A stretch of DNA of 64,000 nt. Origin: Micromonospora coriariae. Its GTDB lineage: Bacteria; Actinomycetota; Actinomycetes; Mycobacteriales; Micromonosporaceae. Positions 1-6,871 of the stretch are shown here, piece after piece (position 1 is the stretch's first letter; every line of letters begins with the position of its first letter). Position numbers and translations under genes: made by a program. The stretch lies in contig NZ_LT607412.1 of assembly GCF_900091455.1 (NCBI RefSeq), positions 3,224,001-3,288,000 of the forward strand, given 5' to 3'. The notes under the pieces are model-generated. The model saw only the letters and a program-made list of their open reading frames with translations. It was not told where the DNA came from and searched no databases.

Positions 1-531
1 CGCTACGACGTACGACCGCTGCCCGTCGGCGGCTGGGCCCGGCGCGGCCCGCTCGGGGTGGATCTGCTGGTCCCGCGATCCGCGATGGACCAGGTGGTGG
101 CGGAACTGCGCGGCGCGGGTGTGCCGGTCGCGGGGCTCTGGGCGTACGAGGCGATCCGGGTGGCCGCCCGGCGGCCCCGGGTCGGGGTGGACACCGACCA
201 CCGGACCATCCCGGCGGAGGTGGACCTGATCGGCCCGGCGGTGCACCTGGACAAGGGCTGCTACCGGGGGCAGGAGACGGTGGCCCGGGTGCACAACATG
301 GGCCGACCGCCGCGCCGCCTGGTGCTGCTGCACCTGGACGGGGTGACCACCGACCAGCCGCCGACCGCCGGCACGCCGGTGACCCTCGACGGCCGGACCG
401 TCGGCTTCGTCGGCACCGCCGTGCTGCACCACGAGCTCGGCCAGATCGCGCTCGCGGTGCTGAAGCGGAACGTCCCGGAGGACGCCGTGCTGCTGATCGG
501 TGAGACGGCGGCGGCGATCGACCCCCTGTAA
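1..531 (+). CDS. ygfZ: YgfZ-type folate-binding protein, 5' truncated by window edge
   Basis: The frame is open from base 1 to the TAA at 529-531, so the N-terminal half lies outside the window. The retained 176 codons include K-G-C-Y-x-G-Q-E (codons 253-276), the signature that separates YgfZ proteins from the related GcvT aminomethyltransferases. Family knowledge: YgfZ/IBA57 proteins bind tetrahydrofolate in the cytoplasm and help assemble or repair some Fe-S enzymes. The last ~70 residues form the usual C-terminal barrel (G-x-x-V-G-F-V-G-T). The stop codon is part of the first copy of the palindromic GGGCCC element. The exact client proteins are unknown. Confidence 0.85.
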   Translation, partial: RYDVRPLPVGGWARRGPLGVDLLVPRSAMDQVVAELRGAGVPVAGLWAYEAIRVAARRPRVGVDTDHRTIPAEVDLIGPAVHLDKGCYRGQETVARVHNMGRPPRRLVLLHLDGVTTDQPPTAGTPVTLDGRTVGFVGTAVLHHELGQIALAVLKRNVPEDAVLLIGETAAAIDPL

Positions 532-583
532 GGAAGGGCCCCTTGTTAACGCCTGGTGTATAGGAAGGGACCCTTCCTAACGC
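529..583. repeat. GGGCCC palindromic intergenic element, copy 1
   Basis: Left part TAAGGAAGGGCCCCTTGTTA starts in the ygfZ stop codon; right part TAGGAAGGGACCCTTCCTA (561-579) is itself nearly palindromic. The arms can fold into a long hairpin, so it probably acts as the ygfZ terminator. Related copies lie at 31456-31508 and 39520-39574. Confidence 0.75.
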
Positions 584-604
584 TGGCGATCGACAGGGGC
601 CGTC

Positions 605-610
605 TAGGAT
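605..610 (+). promoter_or_regulatory. leaderless -10 hexamer for the BKACE gene
   Basis: TAGGAT followed by 7 nt and the ATG at 618; no ribosome-binding site is present. Confidence 0.55.
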
Positions 611-617
611 CGCCGGC

Positions 618-1445
618 ATGACGACAGGGACGTTGATCACGGTGGCCCCGACCGGCGCGGAGTCGGCCAAGGCGGAGGTGCCAGCGCTGCCGGTGACGCT
701 CGACGAGCTGCTGCGCACCGCCAAGGAGTGTGAGGCGCTCGGCGCCGCCGTGATCCACGTCCACATCCGCGACGACGCGGCGCGGCCGACCCTCGACCCG
801 GCGCGCCTGCGGGAGACGGTGGCGGCGCTGCGGGAGGGCACCGACCTGATCGTGCAGCTCTCCTCCGGCGGTGCGGTGACCGACCCGGAAGCTTCCCGGC
901 TCGCCGTGCTCGACGCCGGGCCGGACATGGCCTCGTGCACCATGGGCACTGTCAACTTCGGCGACGACGTCTTCCTCAACCGCTGGGAGTTCATCGTCGA
1001 CCTGCACACGCGGATGCAGGAGCGGGGGATCGTGCCGGAGTACGAGATCTTCGACCTCGGCCACCTGTCCGCGTTGCAGCGGCTGCTCGGCAAGTACGGA
1101 CCGCCGGCCGGTGGGCACGTGCACGTCGACTTCGTGATGGGTGTGCCGGGCGGCATGCCGGGCACCACCGAGACATTGGTGGCGGCGCACCGGATGCTGC
1201 GTGACCTGCCCGAGGGCACCACCTTCTCGGCCACCGGCATCGGCCGCAGCACGATTCCGGTCATGCTGGCCTCGCTGTCGACAGGTGGGCACCTGCGGGT
1301 CGGAATGGAGGACACCGTGACGTACGCCAAGGGCCGCCCGGTGGAGTCCAACATGCAACTGGTCGCCCGCGCGGTCGGCTTCGCCCAGCTCGCCCAGCGT
1401 CCCCCGCTGACCACCGCCGAGGCTCGCGAGCTGCTGGGGCTGTAA
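618..1445 (+). CDS. Beta-keto acid cleavage enzyme (BKACE, DUF849)
   Basis: This 275-residue protein matches the BKACE/Kce family, zinc TIM-barrel enzymes that condense a beta-keto acid with acetyl-CoA and split it to acetoacetate and a new CoA ester. H47-V-H49-I-R-D is the family's metal-binding pair, H-V-H-V-D-F further on is a second conserved strand, and A-T-G-I-G-R-S near residue 205 fits the substrate pocket. The classical member acts on 3-keto-5-aminohexanoate in lysine fermentation, but the family is broad and no lysine-fermentation genes lie nearby, so the substrate is open. The start is set by the leaderless -10 site. It is probably transcribed alone. Confidence 0.85.
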   Translation: MTTGTLITVAPTGAESAKAEVPALPVTLDELLRTAKECEALGAAVIHVHIRDDAARPTLDPARLRETVAALREGTDLIVQLSSGGAVTDPEASRLAVLDAGPDMASCTMGTVNFGDDVFLNRWEFIVDLHTRMQERGIVPEYEIFDLGHLSALQRLLGKYGPPAGGHVHVDFVMGVPGGMPGTTETLVAAHRMLRDLPEGTTFSATGIGRSTIPVMLASLSTGGHLRVGMEDTVTYAKGRPVESNMQLVARAVGFAQLAQRPPLTTAEARELLGL

Positions 1446-1526
1446 GGCCGAGCCCGTCCGGCGCCCCTGTCACCCGGGCGGTGGACGACCAGGTCACCCC
1501 GCCGACGGGCACCCGCGGACCGTCGG

Positions 1527-1532
1527 TACCGT
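1527..1532 (+). promoter_or_regulatory. leaderless -10 hexamer for the asparaginase gene
   Basis: TACCGT, 7 nt before the GTG at 1540. Confidence 0.5.
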
Positions 1533-1539
1533 CCAGCAC

Positions 1540-2499
1540 GTGGGAAAGACGTACGAGGGCGGCGCGCCGCTCGCCGAGGTGGTCCGGTCCGGGTTCGTCG
1601 AGGGTATGCATCGCGGCTCGGTGGTGGTGCTGGACGCCGTCGGTGTTCCGGTGGCCGCCGCCGGGGACGTGACCGCACCGATCTTTCCCCGCTCGGCCAG
1701 CAAGCCGATGCAGGCGATCGGGATGCTTCGCGCCGGCCTGCCGCTGACCGACCCGGCCGACCTGGCGCTGGTGTCGGCGAGCCACGCGGGTGAGGAGTTC
1801 CACCTGGCTCGGGTCGGCGCGTTGCTGGACCGGGCCGGGCTGGACGCTTCGGCCCTGCACTGCCCGCCCGACCTGCCGGTGGGGGCGGCGGCCCGCGAGG
1901 CGGTGCTGCGCGCCGGCGGTGGCCCGACCCGGGTGCAGATGAACTGCTCCGGCAAGCACAGCGGCATGCTGCTGACCTGTCAGGCGGCCGGGTGGCCGCT
2001 GGACGGCTACTGGCGGCCGGAGCACCCGTTGCAGCAGCGGCTGCGGGCGGCCATCGAGGAGTTCACAGCTGAGCAGGCGGCGGCGGTGGGAGTGGACGGC
2101 TGTGGAGCTCCGGTGCTCGCGGTGTCGCTGACCGGCCTGGCCGGGGCGTACCTCCGGCTCGTCGACGCCGAACCCGGCTCGGTGCCGCGCACGGTGGCCG
2201 ATGCCATGCGCGCCCACCCGGAGATCGTCGGCGGCACCCGGGCCGACGACACCCGGCTGATGCGCGGCGTACCGGGACTGCTGGCCAAGGTCGGTGCCGA
2301 GGGCGTGATCGCGGTGGGGCTGCCGGGCGTCGGCGCCGTCGCGTTGAAGATCGACGACGGCGCCGACCGGGCCAGGATGCCGGTGCTGGTCTCCGCGCTG
2401 CGCCGGCTCGGCGTGGACGCCCCGGTGCTGGCCGAGTACGCCGAGCTGCCGCTCTTCGGCGGCGGGGTACCGGTCGGCACGGTCCGTCCGCTCTGGTGA
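1540..2499 (+). CDS. Asparaginase II family protein (Rhizobium etli type)
   Basis: A 319-residue protein of the family named after thermolabile R. etli asparaginase II, unrelated to the E. coli AnsA/AnsB fold and resembling serine beta-lactamase-like amidases. Visible family blocks are S-A-S-K-P-M-Q, S-A-S-H-A-G-E-E and M-N-C-S-G-K-H-S-G-M; the S-x-x-K and C-x-x-K-H residues are the presumed catalytic groups. It would hydrolyse L-asparagine to aspartate and ammonia in the cytoplasm. No signal peptide is seen. GTG start chosen from the -10 hexamer; an in-frame ATG at codon 24 is a less likely alternative. Monocistronic, convergent with the next gene. Confidence 0.85.
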   Translation: MGKTYEGGAPLAEVVRSGFVEGMHRGSVVVLDAVGVPVAAAGDVTAPIFPRSASKPMQAIGMLRAGLPLTDPADLALVSASHAGEEFHLARVGALLDRAGLDASALHCPPDLPVGAAAREAVLRAGGGPTRVQMNCSGKHSGMLLTCQAAGWPLDGYWRPEHPLQQRLRAAIEEFTAEQAAAVGVDGCGAPVLAVSLTGLAGAYLRLVDAEPGSVPRTVADAMRAHPEIVGGTRADDTRLMRGVPGLLAKVGAEGVIAVGLPGVGAVALKIDDGADRARMPVLVSALRRLGVDAPVLAEYAELPLFGGGVPVGTVRPLW

Positions 2500-2550
2500 C
2501 CGCCGACCCGCCGGTCCTGTCTGCCGGGCCGGCGGGCGGAGCCGGGTGGG

Positions 2551-3348
2551 TCAGTTCAGGAAGTCGAGCAGGGCGGCGTTGACCGGCTCGGGGCGCTCCA
2601 GCGGCAGCAGGTGCGCCGCGTCCGGCACGTCGGGCAGGCGTACCGCGCCGGGTACCTCGGCCGCGATCCGGTCGGCGAGGCGGCTGATGTCGGGCACGTC
2701 GGCGGCTCCCGCGGTGACCAGGACGGGCATCCGCAGCTCGCCGAGGCGGCCGATCGCCGGCGGCGTCAGCTCGCCCACCTCCACCGCGCCGAGCGCCAAC
2801 TCGGCGGCGAGCGCGCGCTGGTCCATCTCCTGGGCGAACGCGATGAGCGCGGGGTCGACGTCGGCCGGCTGGCGACCGGGGCCGACCACCCAGAACCGAA
2901 CCTCGCCGGCCGCCCCGGCGACGAAGTCGTCGGGGTCGACCTCGCCGACCAGGCCGTCCCAGAGGTCATTGGCCTCCTCGGACCACTCGTTCCCGGAGAC
3001 TGCCGTGTCGAACAGCGCGAGCGCGCTCACCCGGTCCGGGTGGGCCAGCGCGGTGTCGATGGCGACCGACCCGCCGAAGGAGCAGCCGACCAGGGCGGCC
3101 CGGGGCAGGTCGAGTGCGTCCAGCAGGCCGGCCACGTCGTCGTGGTGGGCGAACGGCGCCGGAGGCAGCTCGGAGTCGCCGTAGCCGCGCAGGTCCGGGA
3201 CGATCACCCGGTGCCGGGCGGCGAGCGCGGGCAGTTGGCTCCGCCACATCCGCCGGTCGGCGATGCCGGCGTGCAGCAGCACGACGGGCGAACCGGTGCC
3301 GGCCTCGTCGTACGCGATGACTGCTCCGTTGACTGTGATCTTGTGCAC
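2551..3348 (-). CDS. Alpha/beta-fold hydrolase
   Basis: The 265-residue protein has the ordinary alpha/beta-hydrolase plan: oxyanion turn H-A-G near residue 26, D-L-R-G-Y-G strand at 52-57, nucleophile elbow G-C-S90-F-G-G, and a C-terminal catalytic His in D-A-A-H-L-L-P. Small, no signal peptide, no lid that identifies a substrate, so it may be an esterase, lactonase or C-C hydrolase. The GTG start has TACCGT 6 nt upstream. It is divergent from the XRE regulator gene at 3461, and the operator-like repeat between them could affect both genes. Confidence 0.75.
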   Translation of the reverse strand: MHKITVNGAVIAYDEAGTGSPVVLLHAGIADRRMWRSQLPALAARHRVIVPDLRGYGDSELPPAPFAHHDDVAGLLDALDLPRAALVGCSFGGSVAIDTALAHPDRVSALALFDTAVSGNEWSEEANDLWDGLVGEVDPDDFVAGAAGEVRFWVVGPGRQPADVDPALIAFAQEMDQRALAAELALGAVEVGELTPPAIGRLGELRMPVLVTAGAADVPDISRLADRIAAEVPGAVRLPDVPDAAHLLPLERPEPVNAALLDFLN

Positions 3349-3354
3349 GGACGG

Positions 3355-3360
3355 ACGGTA
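3355..3360 (-). promoter_or_regulatory. leaderless -10 hexamer for the hydrolase gene
   Basis: Minus-strand TACCGT, 6 nt before the GTG at 3348. Confidence 0.5.
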
Positions 3361-3398
3361 CGGATCGCGCGCGCGGCACGCAAGCAGGATGTTGAGAC

Positions 3399-3441
3399 CT
3401 TGCTAACTCTGGCTAGCGTTTTGCTTGCAAGAGTTAGCAAG
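3399..3441. promoter_or_regulatory. Inverted-repeat operator in the hydrolase/XRE divergent region
   Basis: Perfect 12-bp arms CTTGCTAACTCT (3399-3410) and AGAGTTAGCAAG (3430-3441) with a 19-nt spacer that carries another GCTAGC. The right arm touches the -35 element of the XRE gene, which is what an autorepressor site would do. Confidence 0.6.
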
Positions 3442-3453
3442 GGCGGTTAGCGT
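3425..3453 (+). promoter_or_regulatory. Promoter of the XRE-hbhA operon
   Basis: TTGCAA, 17-nt spacer, TAGCGT, then 7 nt to the ATG at 3461. A complete housekeeping-type promoter giving a leaderless message. Confidence 0.65.
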
Positions 3454-3460
3454 CGCTGTC

Positions 3461-4093
3461 ATGGCCACACCGAAGGACCTCCCCGACGTCGGCGGGTTCA
3501 TCCGCGATCTGCGGCGCAATGCCAAGATCTCGCTGCGGCAGCTCGCCGAGCAGGCGGGGGTCAGCAACCCGTACCTCAGCCAGATCGAGCGCGGCCTGCG
3601 CAAACCCAGCGCCGAGGTGCTCCAGCAGTTGGCCAGCGCGCTGCGGGTCTCCACTCCCGCGATGTACCTGCGCGCCGGGCTGCTCGACGACAAGGAGGGC
3701 CACGGTGTGCTCGCCGCCATCGCGGTGGACCCCGACCTGACGATGGCCCAGAAGCAGTCGCTCAGCCAGATCTACGAGACGTTCCGCCGGGAGAATACCC
3801 GGTTGGCCGAGGCCCGGGCCGCCGCCGAGGGCGCCGGCACGGACACCACCGGCGGCGCGGGCGAGGTGACCACCCCGACGGACGTCGCCGACGAGCCGGC
3901 CGATGTGGCCAACCTGGCGGCCACCGGCCCCACCACCGCGGGCGGCACCCCGACCGAGGCCGTGATCGAGTCGGTCGCCGTCACCGAGGCGGGCAGCACA
4001 CCCGCCCCGACCAGCACCAGCACCCCCGAGAAGAAGGCCGCCGGTCCGGCGGTCCGGAAGGCCGCCGACGCGGCCGAAGAGGAGACCTCATGA
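3461..4093 (+). CDS. XRE-family HTH regulator of the hbhA locus (Rv0474-like)
   Basis: Residues 10-70 form a Cro/CI-type helix-turn-helix (S-L-R-Q-L-A-E-Q-A-G-V-S then Y-L-S-Q-I-E-R-G-L). The middle is a short helical region, and the last ~90 residues are Ala/Thr/Pro-rich low complexity, probably disordered. It overlaps the downstream hbhA-like gene by an ATGA, so the two are translationally coupled. The pair plus the following DUF2516 gene reproduces M. tuberculosis Rv0474-Rv0475(hbhA)-Rv0476. Probably an autorepressor acting on the 3399-3441 repeat (inference). An upstream in-frame codon exists, but the promoter fixes the ATG at 3461. Confidence 0.8.
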   Translation: MATPKDLPDVGGFIRDLRRNAKISLRQLAEQAGVSNPYLSQIERGLRKPSAEVLQQLASALRVSTPAMYLRAGLLDDKEGHGVLAAIAVDPDLTMAQKQSLSQIYETFRRENTRLAEARAAAEGAGTDTTGGAGEVTTPTDVADEPADVANLAATGPTTAGGTPTEAVIESVAVTEAGSTPAPTSTSTPEKKAAGPAVRKAADAAEEETS

Positions 4094-4797
4094 CCGAGCC
4101 GAAGACCAACCGCATCCCCGCCCCGATCTACGCCGCCGCCGGCGCCGGTGAGCTGGCTCTCCAGCAGCTGCGCAAGCTTCCGGCCGTGGTCGGCGTGCTC
4201 GGCACCCGGGTCGTCGCCGACCTGGGCGGCCGGGCCGTGCTGACCGGCTTCGAGCTGCGCCAGAAGGCCACCGAGACCCTGCGTACCGCCAATGAGACCG
4301 CCGAGAGCCTGCGCGGCCGGGCCCAGGCCGAGCTGGACCTGGCGAAGCTGCGCGAGTCGGCCGACCTGGGCAAGCTGCGCGAGGTCGCCGACCTGGACCG
4401 GCTGCGCGCCGCGGCGACCCGCAACGCCGCGGTGGTCGTCGCCGGTGCCCAGGCCGCACAGGAGCGGGCGTTCGCCGCGTACGGCGCACTTGTCGCCCGT
4501 GGCGAGCGGGTCGTCGGCGCCGGCGTGCTGGAGGCCGCCGAGACGGTCAACGCCGACATCGAGGCGACCGAGGCCGTGCCGGCGGCCGCCACGCCGGTCG
4601 AGGCCACCGCCTCGGCCGCCACCGCCCTGGTCGAGGTGCCGACCCCGGCCGACGTGGCTGAGATCGCCGAGGCCAAGCCGGCCGCCGTCAGGAAGGCCGC
4701 CCGGGCGCCGAAGGCCGCCAAGTCCGCCAAGCCCGCCGCTACCCCGTCGGCGAAGCTGCCCCGGGCCACCAAGCGGACCCGTCCGGCTTCCGAGTAG
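4090..4797 (+). CDS. hbhA: HbhA-like heparin-binding haemagglutinin homologue
   Basis: The 235-residue protein has the architecture of mycobacterial HbhA: a short hydrophobic N-terminal stretch, a long charged coiled coil (about residues 55-155, with heptad-like K-L-R-E-x-A-D-L repeats) and a Lys/Ala/Pro-rich basic tail (about 195-235). In Mycobacterium the methylated lysine tail binds heparan sulphate and the protein is linked to lipid bodies and the cell pole; in a soil organism adhesion to hosts is unlikely, so a structural or polar role is more plausible. Position between the XRE regulator and DUF2516 supports orthology. The tail differs in sequence from the mycobacterial repeats. Confidence 0.75.
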   Translation: MTEPKTNRIPAPIYAAAGAGELALQQLRKLPAVVGVLGTRVVADLGGRAVLTGFELRQKATETLRTANETAESLRGRAQAELDLAKLRESADLGKLREVADLDRLRAAATRNAAVVVAGAQAAQERAFAAYGALVARGERVVGAGVLEAAETVNADIEATEAVPAAATPVEATASAATALVEVPTPADVAEIAEAKPAAVRKAARAPKAAKSAKPAATPSAKLPRATKRTRPASE

Positions 4798-4805
4798 TTC
4801 GTGCT

Positions 4806-4854
4806 GTCGACGACCCCGACGGCGTCCTTGTCGGACGTAGTCGGGGTCGTCGAC
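4806..4854 (+). terminator. Strong hairpin between hbhA-like gene and DUF2516 gene
   Basis: Perfect 15-bp stem GTCGACGACCCCGAC (4806-4820) / GTCGGGGTCGTCGAC (4840-4854) with a 19-nt loop. There is no U-run, and the right arm ends 1 nt before the -10 of the next gene, so it may act as terminator, operator, or both. Confidence 0.6.
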
Positions 4855-4855
4855 A

Positions 4856-4861
4856 TAAGCT
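4856..4861 (+). promoter_or_regulatory. leaderless -10 hexamer for the DUF2516 gene
   Basis: TAAGCT, 7 nt before the ATG at 4869; its -35 region would lie inside the hairpin 4806-4854. Confidence 0.5.
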
Positions 4862-4868
4862 TGCCGGC

Positions 4869-5183
4869 ATGGCCAACGCCGCGCCGATCTTCGCGTTCGA
4901 AGTCCGCTACGTGATCGAGCTGATCCTGCTCGTCTTCGCGCTGATCATCCAGGGTGTCGCGCTGGTGCACGCCGTCACGCAGCGCTCCGACGCCTTCCCC
5001 GCCATCGGGACGCTGCCCAAGGGTGGCTGGATCGCCATCCTGGCGGTGTGCCTGGTGCTCACCCTGCTCGGCTTCGGTCCGATCAGCCTCTTCGGACTGA
5101 TCGGCATCGCCGCCGCACTCATCTATCTGCTCGACGTCCGGGTCGGCCTGCGCGACCTGAGCGACGGCAAAGGGTTCTGGTGA
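4869..5183 (+). CDS. DUF2516 membrane protein (Rv0476-like)
   Basis: A 104-residue integral membrane protein with about three hydrophobic segments (residues 15-37, 53-72, 74-92) separated by a short polar loop (T-Q-R-S-D-A-F-P). It has the length and hydropathy of DUF2516, a family found beside hbhA in mycobacteria. Function is unknown. The stop overlaps the start of the following hydrolase (GTGA), so the two form an operon. It can be transcribed from its own promoter at 4856. Confidence 0.75.
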   Translation: MANAAPIFAFEVRYVIELILLVFALIIQGVALVHAVTQRSDAFPAIGTLPKGGWIAILAVCLVLTLLGFGPISLFGLIGIAAALIYLLDVRVGLRDLSDGKGFW

Positions 5184-6067
5184 GAGGCTTCCGCTGGCCA
5201 CCCCCGCCGGACGGCGGGCCCCGCACCTGGGGCCCCGGCCCGGGCGGGCCGCGTACCGGCCGGCCGGCGTTGCCGGAGCCGGAGACCGAGCTGGTCACCA
5301 CCCCGCACGGCGTACGGCTGGAGCGGCTGGTCACCGGCACCGGTGATCCGGTCACCGTGTTCGCGCACGGGTTGGGCAACGGCATCGCCGTCACCCGCCC
5401 GTTCGGCAGTGGAGTGACCGGCCGCAAGGTCTTCTTCCAGTTCCGTGGGCACGGCCGCTCCGACGCGCCGGACGGGCCGTGGAACTACCTGGACCTGGCC
5501 CGGGACCTGCGCGCCATCGCGGATCTCGGCGGAGCCAGCCGGGCGTTCGGCGCGAGCCTCGGCGCGGGCGCGCTCTGCCGGCTGCTGGCCGAGAGCCCGG
5601 AGCGCTTCGAGAAACTGGTCTTCTTCCTGCCGGCGGTGCTCGCCCAGCCGCGCGGCCCGGTCGCCCGGGAACGCGTCACGGACCTGCTGGAGGCGGTCGA
5701 GACCGGCGACGCCTCGGCGGTCGCCGACGTGGTCTCGCTGGAGCTGCCGACGGCGGTCCGTAACACTCCGGCCGGTTGGTCGTACCTGCGGCAGCGGCTC
5801 GACCAGCTGCTCCGCGACGGTCTGGCCGACGGTCTGGCCACCCTGCCGGATCAGGCGCCGCTGCGCGACGCCACGGCCCTGTCGGCGGTCACCGCGCCGG
5901 CGCTGGTGATCGGCTGCGCGGGCGACGACCTGCACCCGGTCGAGGTCGCCGAAGAGCTTGCCGCCGCGCTGCCCCAGGCCACCCTGCACGTGTACGACCG
6001 GCCCGGCGTGCTCTGGACGGAACGCGCCGATCTGCGGGAGCGCATCTCCAGCTTCCTCAACGAGTAA
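5180..6067 (+). CDS. Alpha/beta hydrolase coupled to DUF2516
   Basis: 295 residues starting with a Gly/Pro-rich linker (about 1-35), then an alpha/beta-hydrolase domain: H-G-L-G oxyanion turn, R-G-H-G-R-S strand, nucleophile G-A-S-L-G-A, acid in a G-C-A-G-D-D-L-H-P turn. The usual C-terminal catalytic His is not obvious: the last strand reads D-R-P-G-V-L-W where G-x-H is expected. Either the His is supplied elsewhere or the enzyme is atypical. GTG start overlaps the DUF2516 stop. Substrate unknown; the first ~30 residues are low complexity and may not be conserved. Confidence 0.7.
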   Translation: MRGFRWPPPPDGGPRTWGPGPGGPRTGRPALPEPETELVTTPHGVRLERLVTGTGDPVTVFAHGLGNGIAVTRPFGSGVTGRKVFFQFRGHGRSDAPDGPWNYLDLARDLRAIADLGGASRAFGASLGAGALCRLLAESPERFEKLVFFLPAVLAQPRGPVARERVTDLLEAVETGDASAVADVVSLELPTAVRNTPAGWSYLRQRLDQLLRDGLADGLATLPDQAPLRDATALSAVTAPALVIGCAGDDLHPVEVAEELAAALPQATLHVYDRPGVLWTERADLRERISSFLNE

Positions 6068-6070
6068 CGT
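6065..6070 (+). promoter_or_regulatory. leaderless -10 hexamer for the AlaX-like gene
   Basis: TAACGT overlapping the stop of the previous gene, 8 nt before the ATG at 6079. Confidence 0.4.
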
Positions 6071-6078
6071 CCCCTGCC

Positions 6079-6816
6079 ATGGGCGTCACACAACATGGCC
6101 GGACTCACCGACTGGACCTCGCCGACCCGACAGTGCGCGAGTGGACCTGCACGGTCCTGCACGCCGACCCGGAGCAGGGCATCGTGCTCGACCGCTCGGC
6201 GTTCTACCCGGGCGGTGGCGGTCAGCCGCCGGACCACGGCGTACTGCTCTGGCAGGGCGTACAGACCCGGATCGTCGGCACCCGCAAGGGCGACGACCCG
6301 TACCTGATCCCCGCCGAGGGTGACCCGCTGCCGCCGGCCGGCACCGAGGTCGTCGGTGCGGTGGAGGACGAGCGCCGCACCCGGCTGATGCGCACCCACT
6401 CCGGGCTGCACGTGCTCTGTGGCGTGGTGTTCCGCGACTTCGGCGCGCTCGTCACCGGTGGGAACATGGAGCCGGGCGAGGCCCGGATGGACTTCAACCT
6501 CCCCGAGGTGCCCCCGGACTTCAAGAGCCGCATCGAGGAGCTGGTCAACGCGGAGGTGGCCGCCGACCGCTCGGTCGCCACGCGAGTGCTGCCGCGCACC
6601 GAGGCGCTGGCCCTGCCGGACATCATCCGTACCCAGTCCAACCTCATCCCGCCGGGCGAGCAGGAGGTCCGGATCGTCGACATCGTCGGGCTGGACGTGC
6701 AGGCCGACGGCGGCACCCACGTCGCGTCCACCGCCCAGATCGGCAAGGTCCAGGTGGTCAAGGTGGAGAGCAAGGGCCGGGCCAACCGCCGGGTCCGGGT
6801 CCGACTGGTGGATTAG
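6079..6816 (+). CDS. AlaX-like alanyl-tRNA editing protein
   Basis: A 245-residue free-standing homologue of the AlaRS/ThrRS editing domain, which removes Ser or Gly wrongly attached to tRNA-Ala. Visible: the N-terminal F-Y-P-G-G-G-G-Q-P-P-D-H-G strand, the zinc motif H107-x-x-x-H111, and the second zinc block D210-G-G-T-H214. In canonical members the position of D210 is Cys (C-G-G-T-H). With Asp here the zinc site is D/H/H/H or weakened; this may be a lineage-specific variant. Start chosen from the -10 hexamer; the ATG lies 11 nt after the previous stop. Confidence 0.75.
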   Translation: MGVTQHGRTHRLDLADPTVREWTCTVLHADPEQGIVLDRSAFYPGGGGQPPDHGVLLWQGVQTRIVGTRKGDDPYLIPAEGDPLPPAGTEVVGAVEDERRTRLMRTHSGLHVLCGVVFRDFGALVTGGNMEPGEARMDFNLPEVPPDFKSRIEELVNAEVAADRSVATRVLPRTEALALPDIIRTQSNLIPPGEQEVRIVDIVGLDVQADGGTHVASTAQIGKVQVVKVESKGRANRRVRVRLVD

Positions 6817-6840
6817 GTCGCGTGCCGAATTCGGACGTCG

Positions 6841-6862
6841 GTTGTCAGGTATTCCTGACAAC
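6841..6862. promoter_or_regulatory. Palindromic operator upstream of the SDR gene
   Basis: GTTGTCAGG-TATT-CCTGACAAC, a perfect 9-4-9 palindrome ending 9 nt before the ATG at 6872. It overlaps where the promoter must be, so a repressor bound here would block the SDR gene. The cognate regulator is not evident; the WYL regulator encoded downstream is one candidate. Confidence 0.6.
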
Positions 6863-6871
6863 GTCGCAGGC

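Noticed and set aside
546..1358. Minus-strand 270-codon frame opposite the BKACE gene
   Set aside because: Antisense shadow of a clear enzyme gene; its product is His/Arg-rich and has no fold.
2500..2550. Terminator between asparaginase and hydrolase genes
   Set aside because: Only an imperfect GC-rich stem, not separable from the general background of GC-rich sequence.
4128..5201. Minus-strand 357-codon frame opposite hbhA-like and DUF2516 genes
   Set aside because: Shadow frame; hbhA-like, DUF2516 and their promoter signals on the plus strand explain the region.
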